Shown one piece after another: positions 18,071 through 25,920 of a stretch of 64,000 nt of DNA. The position numbers were made by a program, and so were the translations under genes. Source of the stretch: CAVXNB01 sp963763085 (GTDB lineage Bacteria; Actinomycetota; Acidimicrobiia; Acidimicrobiales; Bog-793); contig CAVXNB010000001.1 in assembly GCA_963763085.1 (NCBI GenBank), positions 124,001-188,000 of the forward strand, given 5' to 3'. The stretch's first letter is position 1. Every line of letters starts with the position of its first letter. The notes beneath the pieces were generated by a model. It saw only the letters and a list, made by a program, of their open reading frames with translations, had not been told where the DNA came from and made no database searches.

Positions 18071-19333
18071 ATGCGGGCGGAGGTCGTCGCCGTCGGCACG
18101 GAGCTCTTGCTCGGCCAGATCGTCGACACCAACTCGGCCTGGATCGGCGAGCAGCTCGCCCTCTCGGGTATCGACTGCAATTTCCAGACCCGCGTCGGTG
18201 ACAACGTCGCGCGCATCGCGTCGGCGTTGCGTACCGCCCTCTCCAGAAACGAAGCCGTCGTGATCTGCGGCGGTCTCGGCCCCACTCAGGACGATCTCAC
18301 GCGGGAGGCGATCGCCCTCGTCATGAACGTGCCACTGCGCCGCGATGACGCCGTGCTGCAGGCGATCAAGGCACTCTTCGCCTCTCGGAGGCCGGGCTGG
18401 ACGATGCCGGCCAACAACGAGCGACAGGCGGACGTACCCGACGGGGCAAGCGTGATCCCCCAGACGAAGGGCACGGCCCCCGGGCTCATCTGCCCGGTCG
18501 GGAACAAGGTCATGTACGCCGTGCCCGGCGTCCCGTCCGAGCTGCGCGACATGTTGGAGCGAGCCGTCCTGCCCGATCTTCGGAGCCGGGCGGGCGAGGC
18601 GTCGGTCATCCGCAGCCGCACCCTCCGAACCTGGGGTCTGGCCGAGTCCGGCCTGGCCGAGGTCGTCGCAGGCCGGGTCGAGGCGCTCGAGGCGGGCGGC
18701 CCGGGCGTACCGACGATTGCGTTCCTGGCGAGCGGAATCGAGGGGATCAAGGTCAGGCTCACGGTCAAGGCCCCCGACGAGGCCAGTGCCGGCCGCGCCC
18801 TCGACGCCGAAGAGGCCGAGCTCCGGGTGCTGCTCGGCGAGACGGTGTTCGGTCTCGACGAGGACACGATGGAGACCGCGGTGGGCCGCCTGCTCATGGA
18901 GCGCCGATGGAGCCTCGGTGTGGCGGAATCGCTGACCGGCGGGCTCATCGCCGCACGCGTCGTGGCCGTGCCGGGAGCGAGCAACTGGTTCCGCGGCGCC
19001 GTCGTCGCCTACGACTCGGCCGTCAAGCGGTCGCTGCTCCACGTCCCGGAGGGACCGGTCGTGACAGCGGAGGCGGCGGCGGCGATGGCCGAGGGGGCGA
19101 GGCGGGTGCTTGGCGCCGAGGTTGGTTTGGCGACGACCGGCGTCGCCGGCCCGACCGAGCAGGAAGGCCGGCCGGTGGGGACCGTCGTCGTGGGCCTGGC
19201 CCTGCCCGGGACGGAGCCCGGTGCGGTCGAGCTCCGCCTGCCGGGGGACCGGGAGGTGGTCCGCCAGCTGGCGACGATCTCGGCCCTCGATGCGCTCAGG
19301 CGCCGGCTGCGCGCGCTCGAGCTGCCGGCTTAG
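18071..19333 (+). CDS. cinA: CinA family protein (competence/damage-inducible protein A)
   Basis: 420 residues. The N-terminal MoCF-like domain is seen in AEVVAVGTELLLGQIVDTNS and ICGGLGPTQDDLTREAIA. The C-terminal nicotinamide-nucleotide amidase domain begins near residue 270 with SLGVAESLTGGLIAARVV and continues to GLATTGVAGPTEQEGRPVGT. The full two-domain form both hydrolyses ADP-ribose-type pyrophosphates and deamidates NMN in NAD salvage. It lies 21 bp after pgsA, in the same transcription direction as recA. Confidence 0.92.
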   Translation: MRAEVVAVGTELLLGQIVDTNSAWIGEQLALSGIDCNFQTRVGDNVARIASALRTALSRNEAVVICGGLGPTQDDLTREAIALVMNVPLRRDDAVLQAIKALFASRRPGWTMPANNERQADVPDGASVIPQTKGTAPGLICPVGNKVMYAVPGVPSELRDMLERAVLPDLRSRAGEASVIRSRTLRTWGLAESGLAEVVAGRVEALEAGGPGVPTIAFLASGIEGIKVRLTVKAPDEASAGRALDAEEAELRVLLGETVFGLDEDTMETAVGRLLMERRWSLGVAESLTGGLIAARVVAVPGASNWFRGAVVAYDSAVKRSLLHVPEGPVVTAEAAAAMAEGARRVLGAEVGLATTGVAGPTEQEGRPVGTVVVGLALPGTEPGAVELRLPGDREVVRQLATISALDALRRRLRALELPA

Positions 19334-19370
19334 AGAGCGCCAAAAGCGGCCAATTGCCCGGGGTTTTGCG

Positions 19371-19403
19371 GGCTCGAGCCGGGCTCGAGTCGTGCTCGAG
19401 TCG
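19371..19403. repeat. three tandem 11-bp CTCGAG-centred units
   Basis: The unit KGCTCGAGYCG occurs three times in direct succession (19371-19381, 19382-19392, 19393-19403). Each has a palindromic CTCGAG core. It lies between cinA and the recA SOS box. It could be a short multi-site operator or only a slipped-strand repeat. Confidence 0.7.
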
Positions 19404-19436
19404 CGCCGGGCGGGATAGGGGCCGGCGGTCCACCAA

Positions 19437-19450
19437 CGAACATATGTTTG
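19437..19450. promoter_or_regulatory. LexA (SOS) box upstream of recA
   Basis: CGAACATATGTTTG, one mismatch from the perfect palindrome CGAAC-N4-GTTCG that LexA binds in actinobacteria and other Gram-positive bacteria. It lies about 119 bp before the recA ATG, a plausible place for a promoter operator. This indicates SOS control of recA. Confidence 0.85.
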
Positions 19451-19568
19451 GAACTACAGTGCTGTCATGAGCTTGCAGCAGAGAAGCCAGGCAACGACAC
19501 ACTCGGCAGTGACACACCCATTTCGTAGGTTGCGCCCAGAAGAAGGACGAGAGGAGAAAGGACCGACG

Positions 19569-20624
19569 ATGGAGCGGGACAAGGCACTCGAGGCGGCACT
19601 CGGCCAGATCGAGAAGCAGTTCGGAAAAGGCTCGGTCATGCGCATGGGTGAGCACTCCGGTATGGGGATCGAAGTGATCTCGACCGGCGCGATGGCCCTC
19701 GACCTCGCCCTCGGGATCGGCGGGCTGCCGAGGGGGCGGATCATCGAGGTGTTCGGGCCCGAGTCGTCGGGCAAGTCGACCCTCGGACTGCATGTGGTTG
19801 CGGAAGCCCAGCGGAATGGCGGGATCTGTGCCTACATCGACGCCGAGCACGCCCTCGACCCGGTCTATGCCAAGGCCATCGGCGTCGACATCGACGAGTT
19901 GCTGATCTCCCAGCCGGACACGGGCGAGCAAGGGCTCGAGATCGCCGACATGCTGATCCGCTCCGGCGCGATGGACGTGATCGTCATCGACTCGGTCGCC
20001 GCACTCACGCCACGCGCCGAGCTCGAGGGGGACATGGGCGACACCCATGTCGGCCTGCAAGCTCGTTTGATGTCCCAGGCGCTCCGCAAGCTCACCGGCA
20101 CGCTCAGCAAGTCGTCGACGATCGCGCTGTTCATCAACCAGTTGCGGGAGAAGGTCGGCGTGATCTACGGGTCGCCGGAGGTCACCCCCGGAGGACGCGC
20201 GCTCAAGTTCTACTCCTCGGTCCGCCTCGACATCCGCCGTGTCGAGTCGATCAAGGACGGGGCCGAGGTCATCGGCAACCGAACGAGGGTGAAGGTCGTG
20301 AAGAACAAGTGCGCCCCGCCCTTCCGCATGGCCGAATTCGACATCGTCTACGGCAAGGGCATCAGCCGGGAGGGATCGGTGCTCGACGTGGCCGTCGACC
20401 TCGGCATCGCGAAGAAGTCAGGTGCTTGGTACACCTACGAGGGCGAGCAGCTCGGGCAAGGGCGTGAGAACGCCAAGCAGTTCCTGCGGGACAGCCCCGA
20501 GCTCATGATCGAGCTCGACCAACGGATCCGGGTCGTTGTCGCCGAGAAGGCGGGTCTGGCCGTCGAGAAGCCGATCGGCGCCGGCGACCTGATCGACGAG
20601 GACGAGCCGATCTCGCTCGACTGA
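19569..20624 (+). CDS. recA: recombinase RecA
   Basis: 351 residues. Walker A is GPESSGKSTL, and the N-terminus KALEAALGQIEKQFGKGSVM is typical. The L2 loop and KLTGTLSKSSTIALFINQLR plus NKCAPPFRMAEFDIVYG are diagnostic. RecA catalyses strand exchange and stimulates LexA self-cleavage. ATG 19569 is chosen because AGGAGAAAGG precedes it and all RecA proteins start here; the frame extends 34 codons upstream without homology. A LexA box lies upstream. No intein is present. The 3' end is overlapped by an antisense open frame continuing from the saccharopine-dehydrogenase-like gene. Confidence 0.97.
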   Translation: MERDKALEAALGQIEKQFGKGSVMRMGEHSGMGIEVISTGAMALDLALGIGGLPRGRIIEVFGPESSGKSTLGLHVVAEAQRNGGICAYIDAEHALDPVYAKAIGVDIDELLISQPDTGEQGLEIADMLIRSGAMDVIVIDSVAALTPRAELEGDMGDTHVGLQARLMSQALRKLTGTLSKSSTIALFINQLREKVGVIYGSPEVTPGGRALKFYSSVRLDIRRVESIKDGAEVIGNRTRVKVVKNKCAPPFRMAEFDIVYGKGISREGSVLDVAVDLGIAKKSGAWYTYEGEQLGQGRENAKQFLRDSPELMIELDQRIRVVVAEKAGLAVEKPIGAGDLIDEDEPISLD

Positions 20625-21920
20625 GGCTTTCGCGCCCGGCGCCCGGCATCTGGCGCCCGGCATCTGGCCCCTGGCCACGCCGGACGGGCGCCGGCCAGGG
20701 GAGCCCGTCGAGCGCGGTGTGCGCTCCTCGAGCCCCCACGGTGCGCCGCTGTCGTTCAACAGGTCCAGGAACGGCTCCGCCGGAAACGCCTCAGGTCCGA
20801 GCACCCCGACCCCGGCCCATGCGCCGGCGGCCACGAGCTCGAGTGCCAGCACAGGGTTGAGCGCCGTCTGCCATACGACGGCCTGAGACCCGAACTCGGA
20901 CATGGTCCAGTCGTTGTCGACGACGTGGTAGAGGTAGGTGTCTCGCGGCGCCCCGTTCTTGCCGGCGCCGGTCACCCAGGTGCCGGCGCAGGTCAGCCCG
21001 TGCATGAGGTGGCCGATATCGGCGGGGTTGGGCAGGCATGCGGCGACGACGTCCCGAGGCGAGACCTGGACTCCGCCGACGGAGACCTTGGTCGTCGAAT
21101 CGAGCCCCAACAGGTGAATCGTCTTCAGCACTGCGATGAACTCGTCACCGAGGCCGTACTTGAACGTCACCCGGTCGGCGTCGATCCAGCGCGGCATGAG
21201 GATGACCTCCTCGTGCTCGACGTTCACGCACTCGACCGGGCCGATGCCGGCCGGGAACTCGAACACCTCGGGCTCGCTGAAGGGCTCGGTCGTGAACCAG
21301 CCGCGGTCTTTTTCCCAGATGACCGGAGGATTCAGGCATTCCTCGATCGTGGTCCAGATGGAGAAAGTGGGACAGAAGGCGTAACCGTCGACGACGAGGT
21401 TGGCGCCGTCCCGGACTCCGAGCTCGTCGATAGAGGAGAACAGGTTGTCCGCCGCATAGCGTGCGAACACGTCCGACAAGCCCGGCTCGACTCCCATGCC
21501 GACGAGTGCCAGAGCGCCACGCTCCTCCCACTTCGGAGCAAGCTCGAACTGTTCGTCTCCGAGCTTGACCCCGGTTCTCGCGTACGGCGCCTCAGGATTC
21601 GGATGCGAGAGCGACATTCCCATGTCGACGTAGGTGACGCCTGCAGCAAGGGCCGCCCGATAGATCGGCATCACGAAGCGCGCATCGACCGCGTTCAGTA
21701 CCGCGTCGCAGCGCTCGGCCTTCAGCATGTCGCCAACGGCGGTCTCGTCGGAGGCGTCGATCCTGGCAGCGCTGAAGTGGTCGGCGGCGGCCCCCGCCGC
21801 CCGTTCGGCGCGCGCCAGGTCGTAGTCGGCGATCACCACGTTCTCGAAGCTGCCCCGGCGGGCCGCGATGCGTGCGAACGCGCCTCCAACCCCACCTGCC
21901 CCTACGACGAGCACACGCAC
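20418..21920 (-). CDS. saccharopine dehydrogenase-like NAD(P)-binding protein
   Basis: An N-terminal Rossmann fold (MRVLVVGAGGVGGAFARIAA) with the saccharopine dehydrogenase layout: AVLNAVDARFVMPIYRAALA, VTYVDMGMSL and a long catalytic-type domain (VEPGLSDVFARYAADNLFSS). Actinobacterial homologues are often labelled saccharopine dehydrogenase though their substrate is unproven. The recognisable protein ends near GAPWGLEERTP (about 20720). The open frame continues about 100 Arg/Pro-rich residues, antisense to the last 207 bp of recA, with no stop in any minus frame until inside recA. The true end is therefore uncertain: a lost stop or real readthrough. Confidence 0.75.
   Translation of the reverse strand: MRVLVVGAGGVGGAFARIAARRGSFENVVIADYDLARAERAAGAAADHFSAARIDASDETAVGDMLKAERCDAVLNAVDARFVMPIYRAALAAGVTYVDMGMSLSHPNPEAPYARTGVKLGDEQFELAPKWEERGALALVGMGVEPGLSDVFARYAADNLFSSIDELGVRDGANLVVDGYAFCPTFSIWTTIEECLNPPVIWEKDRGWFTTEPFSEPEVFEFPAGIGPVECVNVEHEEVILMPRWIDADRVTFKYGLGDEFIAVLKTIHLLGLDSTTKVSVGGVQVSPRDVVAACLPNPADIGHLMHGLTCAGTWVTGAGKNGAPRDTYLYHVVDNDWTMSEFGSQAVVWQTALNPVLALELVAAGAWAGVGVLGPEAFPAEPFLDLLNDSGAPWGLEERTPRSTGSPGRRPSGVARGQMPGARCRAPGAKASVERDRLVLVDQVAGADRLLDGQTRLLGDNDPDPLVELDHELGAVPQELLGVLTPLPELLALVGVPST
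20638..20665. repeat. tandem 14-bp repeat 3' of recA
   Basis: GGCGCCCGGCATCT occurs twice in perfect tandem (20638-20651 and 20652-20665) just after the recA stop. It precedes an inverted repeat. Confidence 0.8.
20668..20701. terminator. possible bidirectional terminator between recA and the convergent gene
   Basis: A perfect 9-bp inverted repeat (CCCCTGGCC / GGCCAGGGG) with a 16-nt GC-rich loop lies between the convergent ends. There is no T-tract, as is common for high-GC actinobacterial terminators. The open frame of the minus-strand gene runs through it without a stop. Confidence 0.45.
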
Positions 21921-21966
21921 CGGGCGACCCCCTTGTCGCCTTCGACCCTAGACGAGCAGGCGCGGC

Positions 21967-22573
21967 TCAGTTCGGGATCGAGGTGTGCTTGAACTCGTTC
22001 AGCTCGACGTGGTTGTTCAGCAGGTCCAGGATGCGCTCGACCGTCGCCGTCGCCTGAGCCCCGTCGTCGCCGGGTCGGGTCATGATCCGGACGAAGGCCG
22101 ACTCGCCGCCGGCGATGAACGTCGGAACTCCGAAGACGTCGTGGTCGGCGACCGCTGCTTCGTGCTCCTTGCGGTACTCGTCGAGCGGCCAGCCACCCTT
22201 GATCTCGTCGAAGACGCGACCGGAGTCGACACCCTCGCGCTCGAGCACGGCGGCGATGGCGGCCTCGTCGCGGAGGTCGCCACCCTGGTCGTGACGGAGG
22301 GCGAACAGGCCGAGGTGCACACGAAGGAACTGCTCGGGGAAGCGGTCGCGTACGACGATCCCGACTTGGCCGGCAAGGAGGTCCTTCTGCGCGTTCGGGG
22401 TCCTCCCACACCGGCGTGCCGCCCTCTTCGACGTGCGACTGGTTGAGCGAGAAAGCAAGAAACTCGACCTCGAACGGAGCTCCCGCCTCCATAGCAGCCA
22501 CAACGTGCTCGTGGGCATTGCGGGCAAAGGGACAGCGGTAGTCCCAGGTGATGGAGAACTGAGTGGGGGCCAT
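21967..22573 (-). CDS. DsbA-family thioredoxin-like protein (frameshifted)
   Basis: About 201 residues in two frames. From ATG 22573 it begins MAPTQFSITWDYRCPFARNA and runs to TPVWEDPERA. It continues in another frame from QKDLLAGQVGIVVRDRFPEQ to HDVFGVPTFIAGGESAFVRI and ends HTSIPN. The break lies near 22385-22398 and fits one extra base. The thioredoxin-fold cis-Pro loop (GVPTF) is present. The active site reads C-P-F-A, so only one cysteine remains; a simple dithiol oxidase role is doubtful, and a glutathione- or mycothiol-linked isomerase is possible. Confidence 0.78.
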
Positions 22574-22660
22574 GTGTGGACCAACGTCGGGAGTCTCCGT
22601 CGGATTCCCGGGCTCGTCGGCGCCCCGGGGGCTCGTCCGGCGCGCCGCTACCATCCTGCG

Positions 22661-23266
22661 ATGCCAGAGGTTCGAACGGTGCGTCCCGAGGACGTGCCGG
22701 CGGCCGCCGCCTCGCTCGTGCGAGCCTTCTACGAAGACCCGGTGCTGGCGTACATGTTCCCGAACCCGCGGACGCGGGGGAAAGCATTGGGTCGGTTCTT
22801 CAGGTTCCAGCTTCGTCGGACGTACCTGACGCGCGGAATGGCCTACATGACCGAGGAGTGCCACTCGATCGCGCTGTGGCTGCCTCCCAAATCCAGCCAG
22901 CTCGGAATCCGTGACGTCTTAGCCCAGGTGCCCATGCTCCTTATCCTCGGGCGGAGGGCCGGCGCAGCCCTGCGGCTCGTCCAGCTCGTCGAATCTCGTC
23001 ACCCGCGGACTGCGCATTACTACCTGGGTGGGCTCGGCACCGATCCTCCGTGGCAGGGCAAGGGGCTCGGCTCGGCCGTGCTGCGTCCGGTTCTCGAAAG
23101 CTGCGACCGGGAAGGGATGCCTGCCTACCTCGAGTCCTCGAAGGAAAGCAACATCCCCTTCTACAGGCGGCACGGATTCGAAGTCACCGATGAGGTGACC
23201 GTCCCGGACGGACCGGTCCGGCTGTGGCTCATGTGGCGGGAGCCTCTGGGACCGCCCTCGGCCTAG
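22661..23266 (+). CDS. GNAT family N-acetyltransferase
   Basis: 201 residues from ATG 22661. The acetyl-CoA binding motif is in LGTDPPWQGKGLGSAVLRPV (Q-G-K-G-L-G). The C-terminal half YLESSKESNIPFYRRHGFEV is the typical last GNAT strand-helix. The target amine is unknown. It is divergent from the DsbA-like gene (87 bp apart) and converges on the LysR gene, with a 4-bp overlap of their 3' ends. Confidence 0.85.
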   Translation: MPEVRTVRPEDVPAAAASLVRAFYEDPVLAYMFPNPRTRGKALGRFFRFQLRRTYLTRGMAYMTEECHSIALWLPPKSSQLGIRDVLAQVPMLLILGRRAGAALRLVQLVESRHPRTAHYYLGGLGTDPPWQGKGLGSAVLRPVLESCDREGMPAYLESSKESNIPFYRRHGFEVTDEVTVPDGPVRLWLMWREPLGPPSA

Positions 23267-24192
23267 CGGACGCGGTCGGGAGGCACAGGCGTCAAGCCTT
23301 CGGGAATCCTTGCCGGATCGAAGACGACGTCGGTGAGCAGGTCGAGCACGGCACGCGCCGGCGCCGAAGGCAAGCCCGTCGCCCGTTGAACGACGCCGAT
23401 GAGCCGGCGGGGAATCTCGGCGACCTTCACGAGCGCCCAGCGGTCGAGGAGATAGTTCGGCACAGCGGTGGCCGGGAGGATCGCGGGTCCCCAGCCCTCG
23501 AACGTCAAAGTCGCGATGAGGCGCGCGCCGTCCACCTCGGCCCGTGCGAGGAGCCTGGTCCCTGTGGCGGCGGCCGCCGCGTCGAGCTCGGCCCGAAACG
23601 CCGTGCCCGGGACAGGCAGGAGCAGCGGGATCCCCTCGAGCGCGCGCACGCTGAGCTCGCGCTCGGCCGCCAGCGGGTGCCCGATGGGTACGACGAGGAC
23701 GAGGTCCTCCTCGAAGAGCGGGGTGACCGAGATGTCGGTTCCCGTCGTAGGGAGGTTGAGGACCGCGAGATCGACCTGGCCTGTCGCCAGCTGAGCGTCG
23801 AGCCTGGTGGTCGTGGACTCGACGAAGACGAGGCGGAGCTGGGGATACCGCTGCGGAGCGACGCTCATCAACTGGGGCACGAGCCACCGGGCAGTTGTGC
23901 CGATGATCCCGATCCGAACCGTTCCTGCGACGTCGTGGGTGAGGGCGACGACATCCGAGAGCAGGGCGTCCAGCTCCGCCTGCACCCGCCGGGCGCGGGC
24001 AACGACGAGCTCTCCAGCCTCGGTCAGGTGGCCGTTCGTGCGGTCCACGAGCTCACAGCCCAGCTCTCGCTCGAGCTTTTTCACATGAGCCGAGACGTTG
24101 GACTGCACGGTTTGGAGCGCGTCGGCGGCGGCAGAGAACGTGCCGTGGTCGTCGATGGCGACGAGAGCGCTCAGCTGGCGTAGGTCCATCAC
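23263..24192 (-). CDS. LysR-family transcriptional regulator
   Basis: 309 residues (308 from ATG 24189). The N-terminal winged HTH LRQLSALVAIDDHGTFSAAA followed by VQSNVSAHVKKLERELG is classic LysR. The effector-binding domain follows (VRIGIIGTTARWLVPQLMSV, PLFEEDLVLVVPIGHPLA). The start GTG-ATG lies only about 6 nt after a TATCAT -10-like hexamer (24198-24203, complement), so the mRNA may be leaderless. Its promoter is back-to-back with that of the 6C RNA; whether it regulates that RNA is open. Confidence 0.9.
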   Translation of the reverse strand: MMDLRQLSALVAIDDHGTFSAAADALQTVQSNVSAHVKKLERELGCELVDRTNGHLTEAGELVVARARRVQAELDALLSDVVALTHDVAGTVRIGIIGTTARWLVPQLMSVAPQRYPQLRLVFVESTTTRLDAQLATGQVDLAVLNLPTTGTDISVTPLFEEDLVLVVPIGHPLAAERELSVRALEGIPLLLPVPGTAFRAELDAAAAATGTRLLARAEVDGARLIATLTFEGWGPAILPATAVPNYLLDRWALVKVAEIPRRLIGVVQRATGLPSAPARAVLDLLTDVVFDPARIPEGLTPVPPDRVR

Positions 24193-24224
24193 AAATAATG
24201 ATATCTGCTATCGATAAGAACTGT

Positions 24225-24253
24225 TTGACCGATGTTGTGAAATCCTGCACTAT
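24225..24253 (+). promoter_or_regulatory. putative promoter of the 6C RNA
   Basis: TTGACC (24225-24230) followed after 17 nt by CACTAT (24248-24253), then TATATC. The -35 is close to consensus; the -10 is weak. The predicted start is about 24260, just before the first 6C hairpin. Confidence 0.5.
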
Positions 24254-24259
24254 ATCTGC

Positions 24260-24350
24260 AGACCTCAGGAACGGCGGAATCCCCCCTCCGCCGACTGAAG
24301 AGTCTTGAAGAAGGGACCGGAATCCCCCCCTCCGGTCCCTTCTTCGCGTT
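24260..24350 (+). ncRNA. 6C small RNA
   Basis: Two successive hairpins with C-rich loops. Hairpin 1 (24272-24293) has a CGGCGGA / TCCGCCG stem and loop ATCCCCCC. Hairpin 2 (24307-24345) has a perfect 15-bp stem (GAAGAAGGGACCGGA and its complement) and loop ATCCCCCCC. Six or more C in two adjacent loops is the defining feature of the actinobacterial 6C RNA family. In Mycobacterium tuberculosis the 6C RNA (B11) lies next to a HAD-IB phosphatase gene, as here. The exposed C-runs can pair with G-rich Shine-Dalgarno regions. Hairpin 2 probably also terminates the transcript. The 5' end is estimated from the promoter. Confidence 0.85.
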
Positions 24351-24441
24351 CGCCCTCGTGTTCCGCCGGCCCCGCCGGCCCCGCCTGCCAGGTCCCTCGG
24401 CGACTCGGGCGAACCGCCAGGATCGCCTAACGTCGAGCGAT

Positions 24442-25911
24442 GTGGCCCCCGCCGCGGCAATCTTCGACCTGGACCGAACGGTTCTCCGCGGGCCGAGCGG
24501 CCCGGCAATCAACGATGCGCTCGTCGAATACGGGCTGAGGAGCGGCACGTTCTTCGGCGAGTCCTTCCTCTACAGGAGCTACGAGCTGTTCGGGGAGAAC
24601 ATCTGCGGGATCGCTCTGGCGCGTGCTGCCGCCGTCGGTGTGAGGGGATGGTCGGTCGATCGAATGCTCGCTGCCGGCCGGCGGGCAGCGGATCTGCTCG
24701 CTCCGCAGGTCGGTGCCTATGTGGCTTCGTTGCTGGCAGAACACCGTCGCGCCGGACATGTGCTCGTGCTCGCCACGACGACACCCGATGCCCTGATCCG
24801 GCCGCTGGCGCGGCGGCTCGGCTTCGACGAGGTGATCGGGACGCGCTACGCCTGGAAGGACGGCGCCTACAGCGGAGCGCTCGAGGGAGGCTTCGTCTGG
24901 GGGCCGGGCAAGCTGGCGGCAGTGCGCCGTTGGGCGAGGGACGAACAGGTGGAGCTCAGAGAGAGCTTCGCCTACTCCGACAGCGTCTTCGACCTGCCGC
25001 TCCTGTCGGCAGTCGGGCATCCGGTTGCCACCAACCCGGACCCGGCCCTGCACGCGTTCGCGCTCCTGCGTCGGTGGCCGGTACTGCACCTCGACTCGCC
25101 ACCCGGAGTCGTGACCGTCCTCGGGGCCGAGGCGTTCGACTTTGCGAAGCACGCCATTCGTCCTGAGATGTTCCCTTACGCCCGTTTCGACATCGAGGGA
25201 GTCGACCAGATCCCCGATGCCGGACCGTTCCTGCTCGTTTCTAATCACCGCAGCTACTTCGACGTGGCCGCCATCGCCCTCGTCGTCGCTCGAAAGGGTC
25301 GGCGAACGAGGTTCCTCGCCAAGAAGGAGCTGTTCGACGCACCTGTCGTGGGCCAGATCGCCCGCGCCCTCGGCGGGATCGCGGTCGAGCGCCGCGGAGC
25401 GGCAGCAGACGCGATGGCCGGCGCCGAACGCGTGCTCGCCGCCGGCGAGGGGCTTGTCATCCTGCCGCAGGGCACCATCCCGAGGGGACGGGCATTCTTC
25501 GACCCTGTGCTGCGTGGCAAGACGGGCGCCGCGCGACTCGCCGCGCGCACGGGCGCCCCGGTCGTTCCGCTCGCTGTCTGGAACACAGAAACCGTATGGC
25601 CGCGCTCATCCCGCCTTCCCCACCTCACTCGGGTGCTGTCTCCTCCTACGGTCCGCGTGCGCGTCGGGACGCCTGTGGAAGGCCTCGGCCTGCGCCGAGG
25701 CGACGCGAGGCGTGACACCGAGACGATCATGGCGGCGATCTCCGCTCTTCTCCCCGACGAGGCCCGTCTCGCCCGCGACCCGACCGAGGAGGAGCTGCGG
25801 CGGACGTACCCGGGCGGGCGAGCCGGCGAAGAGGACATCCTCGGCGTCGAGCCGGCGTCGGGCCCTTCACCGGCGCCAACGTCGCAAGCGGCGACCGCGC
25901 GCGGCGCCTGA
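24442..25911 (+). CDS. HAD-IB phosphatase fused to 1-acylglycerol-3-phosphate acyltransferase
   Basis: 489 residues from GTG 24442 (the overlapping ATG 24440 is out of frame). The N-terminal half is a SerB-like HAD-IB phosphatase: motif I IFDLDRTVL, motif II LVLATTTPDAL, motif IV YSDSVFDLPLLSAVG. The C-terminal half is a PlsC acyltransferase: NHRSYFD (N-H-x4-D) and LPQGTIPRG, where Gln replaces the usual Glu. The layout resembles M. tuberculosis Rv2483c. It would acylate lysophosphatidate and perhaps dephosphorylate a related lipid. It follows the 6C RNA and precedes the AsnB-fusion gene by 9 bp, so those two genes are likely co-transcribed. Confidence 0.88.
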   Translation: MAPAAAIFDLDRTVLRGPSGPAINDALVEYGLRSGTFFGESFLYRSYELFGENICGIALARAAAVGVRGWSVDRMLAAGRRAADLLAPQVGAYVASLLAEHRRAGHVLVLATTTPDALIRPLARRLGFDEVIGTRYAWKDGAYSGALEGGFVWGPGKLAAVRRWARDEQVELRESFAYSDSVFDLPLLSAVGHPVATNPDPALHAFALLRRWPVLHLDSPPGVVTVLGAEAFDFAKHAIRPEMFPYARFDIEGVDQIPDAGPFLLVSNHRSYFDVAAIALVVARKGRRTRFLAKKELFDAPVVGQIARALGGIAVERRGAAADAMAGAERVLAAGEGLVILPQGTIPRGRAFFDPVLRGKTGAARLAARTGAPVVPLAVWNTETVWPRSSRLPHLTRVLSPPTVRVRVGTPVEGLGLRRGDARRDTETIMAAISALLPDEARLARDPTEEELRRTYPGGRAGEEDILGVEPASGPSPAPTSQAATARGA

Positions 25912-25920
25912 GCGAACATC

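Noticed and set aside
17018..19042. A 674-codon minus-strand frame antisense to rimO, pgsA and cinA.
   Set aside because: Shadow of three housekeeping genes; composition is typical of a GC-rich antisense frame.
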